From contig CM060733.1 of NCBI GenBank assembly GCA_030704615.1, positions 38,504,001-38,568,000 on the forward strand: a stretch of DNA of 64,000 bases. Reading direction: 5' to 3'. The notes beneath the pieces are model-generated. The model was given only the letters and a program-made list of their open reading frames with translations. It was not told the DNA's origin and did no database searches. A program made the translations under genes and the position numbers. The first letter of the stretch is position 1. Every line of letters begins with the position of its first letter. The stretch is from Takakia lepidozioides. Taxonomy: Eukaryota > Streptophyta > Takakiopsida > Takakiales > Takakiaceae. Shown piece by piece: positions 24,847 through 36,789 of this stretch.

Positions 24847-25060
24847 GCAAACACGACAAACCCTAACCCTAACCCTTAGCGTACTGCCATGTTCGTGAAG
24901 GAAAACAGGCTGGGAATTAAGCTGACGTCATTACCGCAGAAACACGACAAACACGGCAAACCGGGAAAACACTGCAAATCGGAACCTCAAACCCTAACCC
25001 TAACCCTTAGCGAACTGCCATGTTCGTGGAGGGAAACAGGGTTGGGAATTAAGCGGGCAT
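24847..25060. repeat. Tandem duplication of about 130 bp with telomere-like CCCTAA units
   Basis: Two copies of a unit stand in tandem: AACCCTAACCCTAACCCTTAG followed by CG(T/A)ACTGCCATGTTCGTG, first near 24860-24895 and again near 24990-25028. Each includes about two and a half CCCTAA units. The six-base TTAGGG form differs from the TTTAGGG telomere repeat of most plants. The block is internal, so it is a telomere-like tract rather than a chromosome end. Confidence 0.7.
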
Positions 25061-25082
25061 TAGGTAGATGTGATTTATTTAT

Positions 25083-25470
25083 CCCCCCCCCCCCCCCGGC
25101 AGTTGGGTAGATGTCGTCGACGATCGTCGTGAATTCATGATCATAAAGAAATTGAGTGCGTTGACACACTCAGTTCTGCGTTTGGGGGGGGGGGGGGGGG
25201 GATAATAATAATAATAATAATATAAAAATGGTTCCCCCCCCCCCGGGAGAACTAAGTGCGTCAACGCACTCAATTTCTTCATGATCATGATTTCAGGATG
25301 ATCATCGACGACAGGTGCGGGTCCGGATTTTCACCCCGGGTACCCGACATGTTTTGGGGGGGGAAAAAAAAAACTTTCTCTCCCCCCCCCCCCCGAGAAC
25401 TGAGTGCGTCAACACACTCAATTTTTTCATGATCATGATTTCAGGATGATCATTGACGACATCGACGACA
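25083..25470. repeat. Inverted and direct repeats bordered by C and G homopolymers
   Basis: A segment containing TGATCAT(A)AAGAAATTGAGTG and GTTGACACACTCAGTTCT at about 25138-25175 recurs in inverted orientation at about 25246-25290 and again at about 25394-25437. Long C or G runs (about 25083-25098, 25184-25201, 25236-25245, 25383-25394) sit beside each copy. This looks like a foldback or MITE-like structure. Homopolymer lengths may be sequencing artefacts. Confidence 0.6.
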
Positions 25471-26699
25471 GTGTTGTGCGGGTCCGGATTTTCACTTCTG
25501 GTACCCAGCGGGTTAGGGTCAGCGTTTTTTTTATTGGCGATTTTTCGCCATTTGGCTGCCTGAAAATCCCCTTGGCGAATGAAACAAAGGGAAAAAGAGG
25601 TCCATTAAGGCAGTTTTCGCCAAAAACTGGGGGTCTCAAAAAGGTCCTCGTCTGTGGACCCAGGGGGGCTGCACAGATGTAGCCATGGCAGGCCCCATGT
25701 AGGATGATTTGACGGGTCAGATGAGGAGTGGGTTTAGGATTGTGGGGCCTCCTCCGTTTCTCAAGGAGATGCTCGTCGCCAATCTTGCGAGAACTATACA
25801 GCTTTCAATTATTTCTGTACTTCACCTTCTATTGCTCATCAACATCCATTTGGTTCGCAAAATATGGCAAGGGTGGAAATACATGTAGCCTACCAATTCG
25901 AGGAAAATTACCTAGAGTGGGCCACTACCCTACACCCAATATATATAGCCACTCCTACCCGTTTTCAAAATCCCTAAAAAAACCCTGGTTAGGATCCGGG
26001 TTACCTATCCGGATCCGGGCCCGTGCCATCACCAAAAACTCGGACCCTGACCCAGGTTCATTTTAAAATCGGACCCGGATCCACCAGCTAGGTCCAGAAC
26101 CCGTTAAACCCGCTACTCGTGGGCCAGAGTTGGCATAGTCATCTCCCCTAGCTCACTAGTTGACTTTCTAGAGAATTCTACTTTCTAGATAGTTCTATTA
26201 TTTTCGGTGGGTTGAAAAGCAACTCACTAGTAGGTGTGGCTGCTACAGGAGTATACTTATAGGAACAGTGACCACAGAAGGGGCTTGGTGGGAGTGGGGC
26301 CAGGTGGGATCGCGGCTTGGGGCTCGTCTTCAAGGTGGAGCGCTTGGGATTGGTGGAGGGTGGGACCAGCTGCGTGAAGTGCTTGGGGTGGGAGTGCTTG
26401 GGGTGGGAGTGCTTGGGGTTGACGAAGTAGGGCTGGGGGGAATTGGATCGATCGTCGTGCTTCTAAAGGCGACTCAATATGTCGTGTTTGCCGTGTTTGG
26501 AAGTTTTGTTGTGTTCACCTCTTCTTCCAAAATATATGCTTCCACGGTAATAGGACCACCTCTAAACCCTGTCCTCGGTTATAGGACTTGCTTCTCCCTC
26601 CTCTAAACCTTGGGCTCACGCTTAGAGGGCAAAGAGCCGAGCTCATGGGCTCACGCGGCTAGGCTCACGCCGTAGCTACGCTCCACAAACACCACAACC
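25471..26699. other. Gene-poor stretch with a short tandem repeat
   Basis: No recognisable gene was seen. At 26378-26423 the unit GTGCTTGGGGTGGGA occurs about three times in tandem. Around 25990-26060 several GGATCCGGGT/GGACCC-like words recur. Confidence 0.5.
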
Positions 26700-27055
26700 T
26701 CATGTCAAATCCATTGTGCATTCATCTACACTGTATTCATGCATCCTCCATTCATAAATGTTTTCCATTATTCAACATCCATTGTACATTCATGCACTGC
26801 ACTCTCAAATCCAACTTACAAACCCCACATACTCATGTCATATACATTCTGCATTCATGTACAGTGTATGAATGCATCCTCCATTCATGAATGTTTTCCA
26901 TTATTCAACATCCATTGTACATTCATTAATCATACATTCATCCATTGTAATCTCATCCATCTTTATTTCATCCATTTACTTGCATTGTTGGCACCCATCC
27001 ATCAATGTTTCATCCATGCTACATTCATCCATCCCACATTCATCTGTTGCTTTCA
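26700..27055. repeat. Tandem repeats built on CATTCATCCATTGTA-like words
   Basis: The stretch consists of CATTCAT, CATCCATTGTACATTCAT and similar words. A longer unit of about 135 bp containing TCCATTCATAAATGTTTTCC occurs twice (near 26749 and 26880). The open frames through it are repeats of His/Ser/Ile-rich peptide and are not supported as genes. Confidence 0.75.
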
Positions 27056-27509
27056 GGTGGGATCACGTCCTTTTATTATGTGGTCCAACTTAATACCGCG
27101 ATTAAGGGTGCTCTTCCACGGGAATACACTCCGCTTCTTCCTTGGCACGCGGTGACATGGCGTTCAAGCGTGATGACGTGGAGTGAGATTGGTGATGTGG
27201 CGTGGGCACAAGGTGACATGGCGTGAGCTGCGCTCACTCGATCACGCTCACGACGAGGCATCCTTGCTCTTCTTCATATAAGTGGGCACATCATCTGGAA
27301 GGATCGAGTCGTCCACAGCTCCCTTGCTGTCACGAACGTCGTGATCCAGGTAGGAGAATTCGGGATCCCCATGTTGAGCAGATGCAGTACCTGCATGTCC
27401 GCTGGACGAACGACTTGTCCGGGAGTGCTTGCCAACCTCGTCGGACCCGCGGGTGGGTTTGCTCTAGATTTGTTCGTGGAAGGGGTTTTGCTGGAGACTG
27501 CTCGGCCCT

Positions 27510-28019
27510 TCATTTCGCCCCCTTCTGCTTGTTGCTCTTTGCAGCCTGGGTAGGGGACTCCTCCGGTGGGCAAGTATTCTCCACTGCCCCCTTCTGCTTC
27601 TTGCTCTTTACAGGAGAAGGAGACCCCTCCGGTGGACGAGTATTCTCCACCGTTGTACTCAGCTGCTTCATAAAACGTATTTCTTTATCTGTTGCTATCA
27701 CGTTGTGGGACTTCAAACCACCACCTTTCCAAGGCACTTCCCATAAGCGCTAAAGGTCAGGGTCGACAGCAGGAGCAGTGGTTGAAGGTCGCGGGGGTAT
27801 GCGAGCTACAGTACCTTCATCCGTTTGCTCCTGCGGGTCTTCAGAGCCCTGTGATCCCTCCAACTCTGTTAACTCTGTTGGAATCAGACATCTAAACATT
27901 TGCATGCACTGATGAATGCTAGCAAGAAGACAGACGAAGGAACCAAAAAACACAAAAGAAAGTGGATTTTGGTGCTCGATCAGGGGACCGAATCCCGCAA
28001 CCCGCCTGGCTGCGCTCAC
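27510..28019 (-). pseudogene. Unrecognised coding-like remnant with an internal peptide duplication
   Basis: Two adjoining frames on the - strand (28019-27750 and 27737-27510) look protein-like in composition. The second contains a duplicated segment of about 22 residues (VENT(R/C)PPE(G/E)SP then K(S)KKQKGA), visible in DNA as two copies of a 66-bp unit. I do not recognise the family. It may be an exon pair of a dead gene or of a mobile element; no start or splice pattern settles this. Confidence 0.25.
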
Positions 28020-28389
28020 CCGCTCACGCGGCCAGGCTCATGTTCTACTGTCCCCCCCGCATCCCGAAAGCACCGAGCTCTCACTGTGTCGCCTGCAAGC
28101 CGGTGAGGATGATCTCCTCCACCATCATGTCCCCCAAATCAGCAGTTTCCACCACCTAACCAACATAACCCTTTCCTGGATATCCCAACTACCATCAAAC
28201 AAATTGGGGTCAAGGAAATTGGGGGCAAGGGGCACCAACATGGCCCGCTCTAGTACCTTCTGGTTCACTTGAGATGGTGGAAAATGCAGCTCGGGCTTCT
28301 GCATCCAACCCGAATGCAGAAGACATGGAAGTCAGGGCAAATGAGATGAGACTTGAGGCCAGGATGAATTTGTCGAACAGTCCAAGATT

Positions 28390-29050
28390 TCGCAAACACA
28401 TCAGGGGCTCCATTTCCAAGGGGAAGGAGTGAAACCCCAGACACTGTAGGTGGCAGCAGCAACAGATTTGAGAGCTTTTCCAGTGAAGAACAAAGAAGTC
28501 GGCCGCTCTATTCCCCAGCTTATAGAAGAGAGCCATCAGCCATAGAAACAATACGAAATATGCGATACTCGGCGAATGTGCGCACTTGCAATAGAAAAAA
28601 CTCTGTGTACTCGATCAGTGTTCCGGACCGGCATTGTGGATGGGCTCGCACGTAAGAGCATGAATCCGGAAAGCCCAAGTGAGCTCTGACATTTTCACAC
28701 GGAGTAAAGATCTCCTCGCCTCCTTCAAAGAGGGTTGTTCAGTTGTCTAAACTAGGGTTTGCTAAAGTTTCTGTGGGAAGGAGTGTTCCATTCTTCACAG
28801 CAACCTTGGTACTCTCTAGACCCAGAATACGCCTGAATGCCCCCTGGCTTCCCCGCTCGGATGCATGTGGGAGCGAGGTGTCTGGCTTCCAATCATGGCT
28901 AGATCTGAGGTGTATTCTGCGGTTGATAGCCCGTATAGAGCCGGATGAAGGATCCTTACCAGAGAGATGTGTCCGCAGAAGCACAAGGAAGAGAATAAAA
29001 GAAACAAGGTAGAGGAAAGGCCGAATTCGGTGACCCCACTTGCTGGCCAT
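28390..29050 (-). pseudogene. Cation/calcium exchanger (CCX) N-terminal fragment, disabled
   Basis: The - strand reading from the ATG at 29050 gives an N-terminal membrane segment (LYLVSFILFLVLL) and then, across a stop near 28740, the CCX signature CENVRAHPQC..., the YTEFFYC region, a membrane segment ([14 protein letters not shown]) and the first alpha-repeat [21 protein letters not shown]. The family exchanges cations for Ca2+ across endomembranes. Three lesions are visible: the in-frame TGA, an extra T in a T run near 28590 and a missing base near 28475. Similarity ends after DVFA near 28390, so the second half of the transporter is absent. Confidence 0.75.
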
Positions 29051-29063
29051 CTCTCCCTAAATG

Positions 29064-29480
29064 TCATATCAACATAGCATTAAATCCACAACACAAGGAA
29101 GAGAGACAAACCAAGCCAAATGAAAGCTTCCGCCCTGCCCACCACCATAGCCAAGACTCTGGGCATGTTATGCAAAGACACATAACTCCGGTCGGTCTGG
29201 ATGAAGGTCCATTGTACATTGTACCCATCACACGTCGGACCAATGGAAAATAGGCGGTCAACTTTGATGCGGAAATACGATATACTGACAACCGGCTTTA
29301 TGCCAACAACTTTGTGCAATCCCGCTAACTTAGCCTTTGCTATCGGTCGGATTCACAAACCCAGGGAAGTATGCAAATTTGAGACTGAAATCTCGTCAGA
29401 GGGCTTCATCTGAAAATCAGGTGGAGGTGCAATACTATGGACATCTCCCCCAAGAATAGTTCGGGACTGGGCTGTCAATG
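29064..29480 (-). pseudogene. Unrecognised coding-like remnant upstream of the CCX fragment
   Basis: A - strand frame stays open except for one TGA near 29352 and reads FQMKPSDEISVSNLHTSLGL, then VSISYFRIKVDRLFSIGPTC and a hydrophobic end. It looks like real protein sequence but I cannot name the family. It lies just before the first candidate exon of CCB4 on the other strand. Confidence 0.25.
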
Positions 29481-29586
29481 TCCATTAAGCCTCCCTGAAT
29501 TGCAGACTTTGCCATGTTCTTTGATCCTCAGTACTACGAACAGAGTCGAGGCTGAAGTCATAGGGAAGGGGTTTTTGTGACAATCT

Positions 29587-32431
29587 ATGACAACCATGGT
29601 GGCTCTTTTTACATCTGTGCCCGTTCCAGCAGTCCTGCAATGGAAGTCTGAGGGAAATACTTCCCACCAACAGTCCAGTAAGAAGGCAGTGAAAACGTTT
29701 TTCTCAACGCGGCCGTACCTGCTTTTGCAGATTGTTAAAGGGGCACGGAACAGTAACAGAGACAGTCTGGCATGCCATCGAGGGCTTATTAGATGTAAGG
29801 TGGTCTTTCTCACCGTGATGATCAATTCGAAGTTGGGGCCATGCTGGCAGAAGAATATGTGATGACTTGATTATTTGCCTGTTGCTCGCTTGGGCATACA
29901 ACATTTGGCATTGAGATGACCCGCAGCCAACAGCTAAGTGGCATGTTCATGGTGCTACCGAGAATTGGTTACTAGATTGCTGCTCAAACTCGTTCAGTTG
30001 TTGACCAACTTTTGGCAATCAGTTGATGTCATACAAGCATGGCTCATTTGCTTTTAGATTCTGAGAGTATGTGTGGGTGTGAACAGGCTGACTCCAGCAG
30101 GAACCCAGATGGGGGAGAGGGATGGGTTGCAGATAATGATGCAGTTGTGCGTGGCATGCCACTGCTGCTGGGATGTGTATCATTGGTGGCAGTCCTCCTT
30201 AACCGCAGTCTGTCAGGCATTGCCCCTGTTGCTGATGCCAGCAGGTTGTACTCCATTTTATCTTGCCTCTTTATTGTTTTTCTTTCCAACTTGTCTATGG
30301 TTATATAGTCAACCCATGAGCATGTTATCCTCCAAGCTGGAAACTGAGACATGCAATTTAATGGTGAGGAAAGAAAGGACCCTGAGAGAAACCCGGGTAG
30401 AGTTTTGTAGGTCTTACATGAGGTGTTTTCAGAGTTGGAGTTGTACCTGGAAATGTCATTCTGAACCATACCCCGGTGGACATCAGACCCAAATTGGCTG
30501 TTCCTTCCAAAAATAGAGACAGAAGAGAGTTCCACTCTAGGGTGTGAAAGTTGTGGGGTACGTTGAAGGGGTTCATCCTCTTGGGGCAATGGGGGTGGGG
30601 ACAGTGCACAATCAAGAGCGGATGTGCTGACAGTCGCATTAGCAGCTACTGTGTTGTTGACAGGCCTTGTTTGGAAGTCCATCCAGCCAAAATCTGTGGT
30701 TGCTGTGCGTGCTCCCCCCTTCCTCTCCAGGCCTTTCTCTTTATTGTATCCAATGTTACCTTCTGTGCACTACCGGTACAAAATGACAGAGTAGAAAGGC
30801 CCAGCCGAGAAGGAGTCTCTTTGACTCATGTACTATATGGCTGAGAATAAGAGGTAGATTGTACAGCCCATTGAAATATCATGAGACTTGATTATTGCAT
30901 TCTTAGTGGGGTGTTTCTGTGCACCATTCTCCTCACGAATCCAGGTGAAGGGGAGGCAACTCTAACCAAGACTGCACATGGGCATTGAATTGTGGGCAGG
31001 TGGAGATGGAAGGAGTAGAATGCTTCAGATTGGCATCAGGTCTGCCAGCTGATGCTGCCCGGGAGCTGCAATGGTTTGTTCTCATCAAATGTAGAGTGAA
31101 GTCAATTTGCACGTTGTTTCTTGAATCCTGTGATTAGGTGTTCCTAACCATTAGGAGGAAGGTCTACCGACCATGGGTGCCATCTAGTGATGCTTTATAA
31201 ATATGTTAGATGGGGTTTCTTATCAATTCTGTAGAGTACTGCTTGGCAACTTGGTGTCTCATACAAAGATTGGGATGAGCAGGGTTTGGGACGCTTTGAG
31301 AAGTGCAACACGGGCGCAGGCTTTGGTTGTAGTGTATGGCAATAATTGTGTGCTTCAGGCAGGCCTGGCTGCTGAATCAGGGGACTCAGGCACTATATCT
31401 GTAAATGCTAGTCAACTCTTCACTGGATCTCTCTGTCAAGTTGTTCGGGCATCGGGAAAACGTGAGTGAGTACTTCTCCTGCTGTACCTTTCTGAATGTC
31501 ATTCTGCCAGTTAAGAATTTTTTTCTGAGAACTGAAAGGTGCAGTAGTTCTCCAACAGGGCGGCAGAGTGATACCTTTCTATGTAGCCCGTCTGCATATC
31601 CATTTAGTTCTGTTTTAGTTGGTGAGGTACAGAGCCTGGCGATTCTTCTTGAAAATAGACAGTGAGTTCTTTCAATGGTGTTCTGAATGCCCCACTGTTT
31701 GTGCCCATCTGAAGGTGGAGTGTGCTTACCAAGGTTTTAATCAAGTGTAATTTGTATCGTGTATGCAGAGAGCTACTTAGCCAATCTCGCACTCTATCCA
31801 GGGCGCTGTGAGCTGCCTTTTCTGCCTTCCAATACTCAAGTAAGTGTGGAGTGTGGACCAGTGACCAATTTCTCCCAACCCAGAATCATCAGAGTAACTA
31901 AGATAAGATGATCACTGATTGCCACTTAACAGTAGGAAGTTAAATAGATTGTAAGGCTGTTCTACTGGAAATTCTACTCTGAAAAAAAGAGTGTTATGAC
32001 GTGTGGAGTTGCGCTGCAGGCAGTCATTATACAGGGAATAGGGGATGATGGGGTAATGATTGTTGCAAGCAACACAATTCGCGGGTTTACTGCCAATGAT
32101 CAGGTGCGTACACCTCCACCATGGCCTTGAAGTTTTTGCCCTCTCTCTTTCAGAGTTTATAACTGGAGGAAAGGACCCTAATTAAGAGGATAACATATCA
32201 CTAGTGGTATCCTAGGTTGCTGAAGTTCCAGAAACCTGGGGAGGTAGTCAGAAATCAAATCCAGTGGGCTCAATTGGTATGAATAATGGTCAGAACCACT
32301 TTTGGGAGCTGAACGTTTTCAATGTGCAGGCATGGATTGCAATTATTGGGGACAAATTGGACACCACGTTGGAAAAGTGGGCTCCTGCAAAAGGTTCCTG
32401 GAACACACCAGAGCCACAAGTTTTGTTGTAG
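29587..32431 (+). CDS. CCB4: Cofactor assembly of complex C (cytochrome b6f) subunit, CCB2/CCB4 family, chloroplast
   Basis: The product belongs to the CCB system, which attaches haem ci to cytochrome b6 in the thylakoid membrane. Proposed exons are 29587-29794, 30058-30244, 30605-30704, 31000-31073, 31283-31461, 31769-31839, 32020-32103 and 32330-32431. All introns are GT-AG, the phases agree, and the total is 334 residues, near the family length. Exon 1 is basic and Ser/Thr-rich like a transit peptide; it is the least certain exon. Exon 2 has WVADNDAVVR and AVLLNRSLSGIAPVADAS, exon 3 QSRADVLT and TGLVWKSIQPK (membrane hairpin), exon 4 EGVEC, exon 6 SYLANLALYPGRCELPFLP, exon 7 NTIRGFT, exon 8 AWIAIIGDKLD. 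No lesion is visible. CCB4 is preferred over the related CCB2 from memory of these motifs. Confidence 0.8.
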
Positions 32432-33382
32432 ATAGCTGGATTGGAGTAGCACTGTGTTAATTGCATCCCTCCACCAACCCCTTTTTAAGAATAACCTGTT
32501 GTTCAATTAATGGCCTGAAAGATTATAGCCCCTTGCAAGTAACTTATAAGTGACAACAACTTGTCTAGTTCGGTAAGCTTTGAACTCCTTGCTTTCCACC
32601 ATGGTCATATTTGCAGAAAATGCAGGGAATATACCTGACAAGGGATTATGTTTGGCAACGGGGTGGTTTGAGTCAGACTTCCTGTCTAGGTTTACATCAA
32701 TCAAATACTGCAAGCCTTCATGCCTGGCAACAACGGATGGTTGATCTGTTTAGGACCTGTCACCAAATTACTGATCTCCTAGATACCCATACTTCATTAT
32801 TGTGTAAACGATGTATTCATAACAAATCTTTGACAATTAGATATCCTGGCAGGTTGTAGTGGAGTAAATGTGTTTCAGCCCTAGATGGGTGGCTAATTTG
32901 TAAATGGCATCAACTGACAGGAGAAAGGCAATGCTGTAATGTACATATCCACCAGAAGGCATGAAATAGACTAACAGTACTCAGTATTCAAAATTGCTAA
33001 CAGTTGGAAGAGGTTCAACTCAGTAGCAGATATAAGTATTTCCAATGGTAGCTGCCCCAAAATAATCCAAGATCACCTACCAGCTAACTACAAGTCTTCT
33101 GCAGCTTCCCAAAGCCAAAACATAAATTCCCAGCTTGAGAACCACCACTCACTGACATGGAAAAGTGCGTTTGAGATGACCTCTGGAAAATATGACACAT
33201 GCCTTTGCAGTAGCACATGAATGCACAAAATCTGAACTCGGGACTATGACCCTGACAGGGTATGACAATTGTGAATGCTAATACAATGTCTGAACCACCA
33301 ACTTTCTCTTTGCAACACTCCCATCAGCTAACCTGTCCAAAGAGAACAGCATATGTAAGAGTGGCAACCATAACGATGTCCA
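32432..33382. other. Convergent intergenic region between CCB4 and KCR
   Basis: It holds the 3' ends of two convergent genes and no coding sequence that I can support. No strong repeat was noticed. Confidence 0.6.
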
Positions 33383-35918
33383 TTACTCCTTCTTGCTGCG
33401 AGCATCCTTATCTTGGCCACGCCTGCGTACATTAAGACTGCTACGAAGACGAATCACATCTATGATGGGCTCTGGCAGGACCCAAATTACCCACCACATT
33501 ATTGAGTGCACCCAATAAGGTGTGCAGCGTGGTTCATATCCAACCCACCGGAGTGCACATCGAGCATAGGTGTCTGCCGAAGGCACTGTGATTGATGCCT
33601 TTCGGATCTTTGCCAGTTTGGTGGCCACATACAAGGGAGCCTGTCGTACATCAAAAACTCAATAGTCAACAGCTTGTACCAAACAACAGTTTGAATTATG
33701 GACAGTTTTAGCCATCATGACCACACTGAAAGATAGGTGAGTTTCACAATTCTTCAGGCAACTACAAACTCATGACCTCAAAGGCCAAATATGAAAGGCA
33801 GCAGATAAGATACCTGACACTGTACATCGATGCCACTGTGCTTGTACTCCACATACAGTGATCTTGACAGTTGGTCGACAAACCTGATTCAGACCGACCA
33901 ACCCAACATGTCACCATAACTGTTGGAAAGCAACAACCGTCAAATGCTAAGTTATTGTTGTCCACTATCCCTATGTCCACATGATCCAATAAGAGATATG
34001 TGGCCCAAACAACAATAACCAGCCTCTCTCAGAAGAAGTACTGCTACTGACATTTATAGGTGATTGATCTGCCCACAACCAATCAAACCAACCATATGCT
34101 GCACCAGCCAGTAGTCTCACTAGCAAGAAAATAAATGGCCTCGCATAATGCAACGGGTTAAACCAATATCCAACGTGTCCCCTTCATCTACCAAATGCCA
34201 CAGCGATCATGATCAGGTTGCAGAAAAGCACATTTACCAGTGGCTGAGAGCACTTTATCCCTGCATCCAAGGGTGCAATGCAGGATAATCCTACTCGATG
34301 CCCTAAGACCGGAGAATCAAACTGTACATCTGAAGCATCCATGCCTTGTCACCAGTTGAGGCGGTGCGCAAACATTGAAGAAGTGCACATGGCTACTCAA
34401 AGCTAAAAGTCCTAAACCAACAAAAACATTCAAGAAAAGAGATTAGAGTGCCTACGCTTTGGTTGCAGCATAGAGAGTGTAAAGGGGGTCAGAGGGTAAA
34501 ATTGAAGCAGCTCCAGAGCCAACGTTGATGATGGCCCCACGTCTGCGCTTCAACATGGCTGGAAGCAGCAGCTGTATCATGCGTGTGGTGACCTCCACAT
34601 TTACCCTCAACAGATTCCTTGTCAACTCTGCATCAAGCTCATGGAAAAAGCGAGCATGTGGGTAGGACATCCCCACATTGTTGACCAGAATGCCTACTTC
34701 CAGACGACTCGTTTTCTGCTCAATACGTGCCATTCCTGCATTCAGATCCTCGTCTGTAAAATCTACCACGACAAAACGCACCTGCACCACCAATTCAATA
34801 TATAAGAGCAAGAAATCACAATATGCATCCAATCTCATGCTGTCCAATGTCAAAGAATGAGTATCAGATACTGCATTAGCATGAAGAACTCGAACTTGGA
34901 TATATTTCAGGAGTACAACTTTTCACCTGACAGCAAACTTACAAACCTGATTATTTTGAACCAAGAAGTGCTTCATGGTGGCATCCAATCTAATCAGGAT
35001 AGTTTGAGGATCTGATTTTCTGTTCTGGAAGCTGCCTCTGGCCCAATGATTCTAGGGGATCACTACGAAGAATTCCAGAACCACAAACTTGCTGGGTGCT
35101 TACTGGTTATGCTGGGTCACACAGGTGTATTTTAAACTACTGCAACTGTGAGAAATGAGCTCCATTTATGTTTGTTTCCATTAATAGCCAGTGGCCCAGA
35201 CGATCTGGTCACAAAGGCCGGTAATTCTGAGTCAAGTTCACAGAGTACCTATGTTTGAGATGATATGATAGCCCAGCCACAGCTGGGGCATTGCCTCGGA
35301 ATACAGGTAATAACTGGGCTCAAACTAGTGTCCATGTCCTCCTCAAGAGACAATAGGCCCTGTGAATCAAGGAGACACTACCTAAGGCCACACTCCTATT
35401 TCAATGTGCTACAAACTATTTCCACTCAGCAAATGTAGCACATCCAAAATCTGGCTTGCATCTTTTTCCTTTGCCTACACAGATGAGGCAAAAATCAAGT
35501 CTTAAAGTGGAATGCAGACCTGGACACTATACTTGGTCTCCAGCTCCTTAGCAAACTCCTCGAGCTTGGACAGTGTGCGTCCTACAATGACCACATTGAT
35601 CTTCTGCAGTGCCAATTGTACCGTCATAGCCCGGCCAATGCCATCTGTGGCACCTGTCACAACTGCCCATGCCCCATACCTGCACTAGATTTGGTCAGTA
35701 TGAACAGCAAACAGATCCACACAAAAGAAAATCATACCACAAAAAACATTATACCTCGACAGAGACTTGCCGGGTCTCAAAAAAGTGACCCATATCCAGC
35801 GCAGCAGCAAGGACGTAAGGTGCAAGGCGTACAGAAACCCAACTGCAGCCAGCGCCAACAACACAACGTACCCCGCCGCCCCCTCCTCCAAGGCGTGCCT
35901 CACGCCGGCCACCCCCAT
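33383..35918 (-). CDS. KCR: Very-long-chain 3-oxoacyl-CoA reductase (KCR, SDR family), ER
   Basis: The enzyme reduces 3-ketoacyl-CoA with NADPH in the ER fatty-acid elongase, supplying very-long-chain acyl groups for waxes and sphingolipids. Five exons: 35918-35755, 35679-35520, 34781-34456, 33883-33814 and 33640-33383. All introns are GT-AG, the phases agree and the product is 325 residues, the usual size. Residues 14-36 form an N-terminal membrane segment; TGATDGIG is the cofactor loop (about residue 64); NNVGMSYPHA follows; NVGSGAA carries the catalytic Ser and YAATK the Tyr and Lys. The C-terminal SKKE resembles a dilysine ER retrieval signal. The ATG at 35918 gives the membrane segment directly. 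It converges with CCB4. No lesion is visible. Confidence 0.9.
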
Positions 35919-36784
35919 CTATTCTCACTACCTCAAGAAAGTCTATGCACGGCAACAAGGATGTTCTCTTGAACACCCTCCCTATTCCACCTCCGACACG
36001 AAGTGTTGAACCACATGCAGCTCGCCTCCAGCAAGGCAAGAACTCTTCTTTCAAAGAGACGACACGGCTTTCCTCACCCACCTTCTTTATTAGGAAACAG
36101 TGACTATGCTACCTACATAGTGGCGGAGGATTTTGTTTTTTTATTAAATAAAGGGGAGGAAGCCTTGTAAGTCATATTAATATTCATGGAAAAAATAACA
36201 AAGAGAGAAGGCCATGAAGGCTTACATCACCGCGTGATCGGGTAACACCCAGCACCAGTCCACCTAGGGGGAAGCTCTAGTGAGGGGCAGCTATTCACTG
36301 AATTTAAGAAAGCAGCCGCGAATACTGCTCCCCGGAAGATGAAGGACAAAAAAACACTGAGTCTAACTAATCAGGCTCCGAGGGAGCTGCAGTAAAAGAG
36401 GATAACCTGCAATCCTACAGAGCACTAAGAGCCTACCTGAGAAGCAACTAATCTACACTGAACCTATGTAAACCATAAAATATGAGGGGGAGCCGTGATA
36501 ACATATTGCCATGGCACAAAAAAGCTGCGAGATTGAAGAAACAGGGACTGCATCGAGAGGAATTGCAAGAGCCTATGATGGAATAAGACCAGCTTAAAAG
36601 AGCATAATAACTCAAAAGTCAAGAGGATGGAAGAGCCTCTAACAAAAACCCAAGGGGAAGATGAATGGAGGAGCCCGAGGGAGGATTCAACGCTTTCTTC
36701 AGAGGGGCTCGAAATTGAGATGAGCCTTAACCTTGGAGGCTCTGTTCTTCCTGTGACGCCAATTTATTTCCTCTTCACCACCAG
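35919..36784. other. Upstream region of KCR up to the copia insertion
   Basis: This stretch should hold the KCR promoter and 5' leader. Open frames over 35749-36081 are shadows of KCR exon 1. No other gene was seen. The copia element begins about 870 bp upstream of the KCR start codon. Confidence 0.5.
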
Positions 36785-36789
36785 CCGGA
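36785..36789. repeat. Target site duplication CCGGA, left of copia element
   Basis: CCGGA directly precedes the left LTR and recurs at 46910-46914 directly after the right LTR. This defines the outer insertion. Confidence 0.85.

Noticed and set aside
24857-25010. Chromosome end
   Set aside because: Only about two and a half units per copy, and unique sequence continues on both sides.
26700-27155. His/Ser-rich protein gene
   Set aside because: The frame is only a tandem CATTCATCCATT-type repeat, open in several frames.
27223-27753. Rightward open frame of 176 codons
   Set aside because: Composition is not protein-like, and the opposite strand carries the more convincing duplicated peptide.
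35749-36081. Alternative 110-codon frame over KCR exon 1
   Set aside because: KCR exon 1 in another frame has the membrane anchor and correct splice phase.
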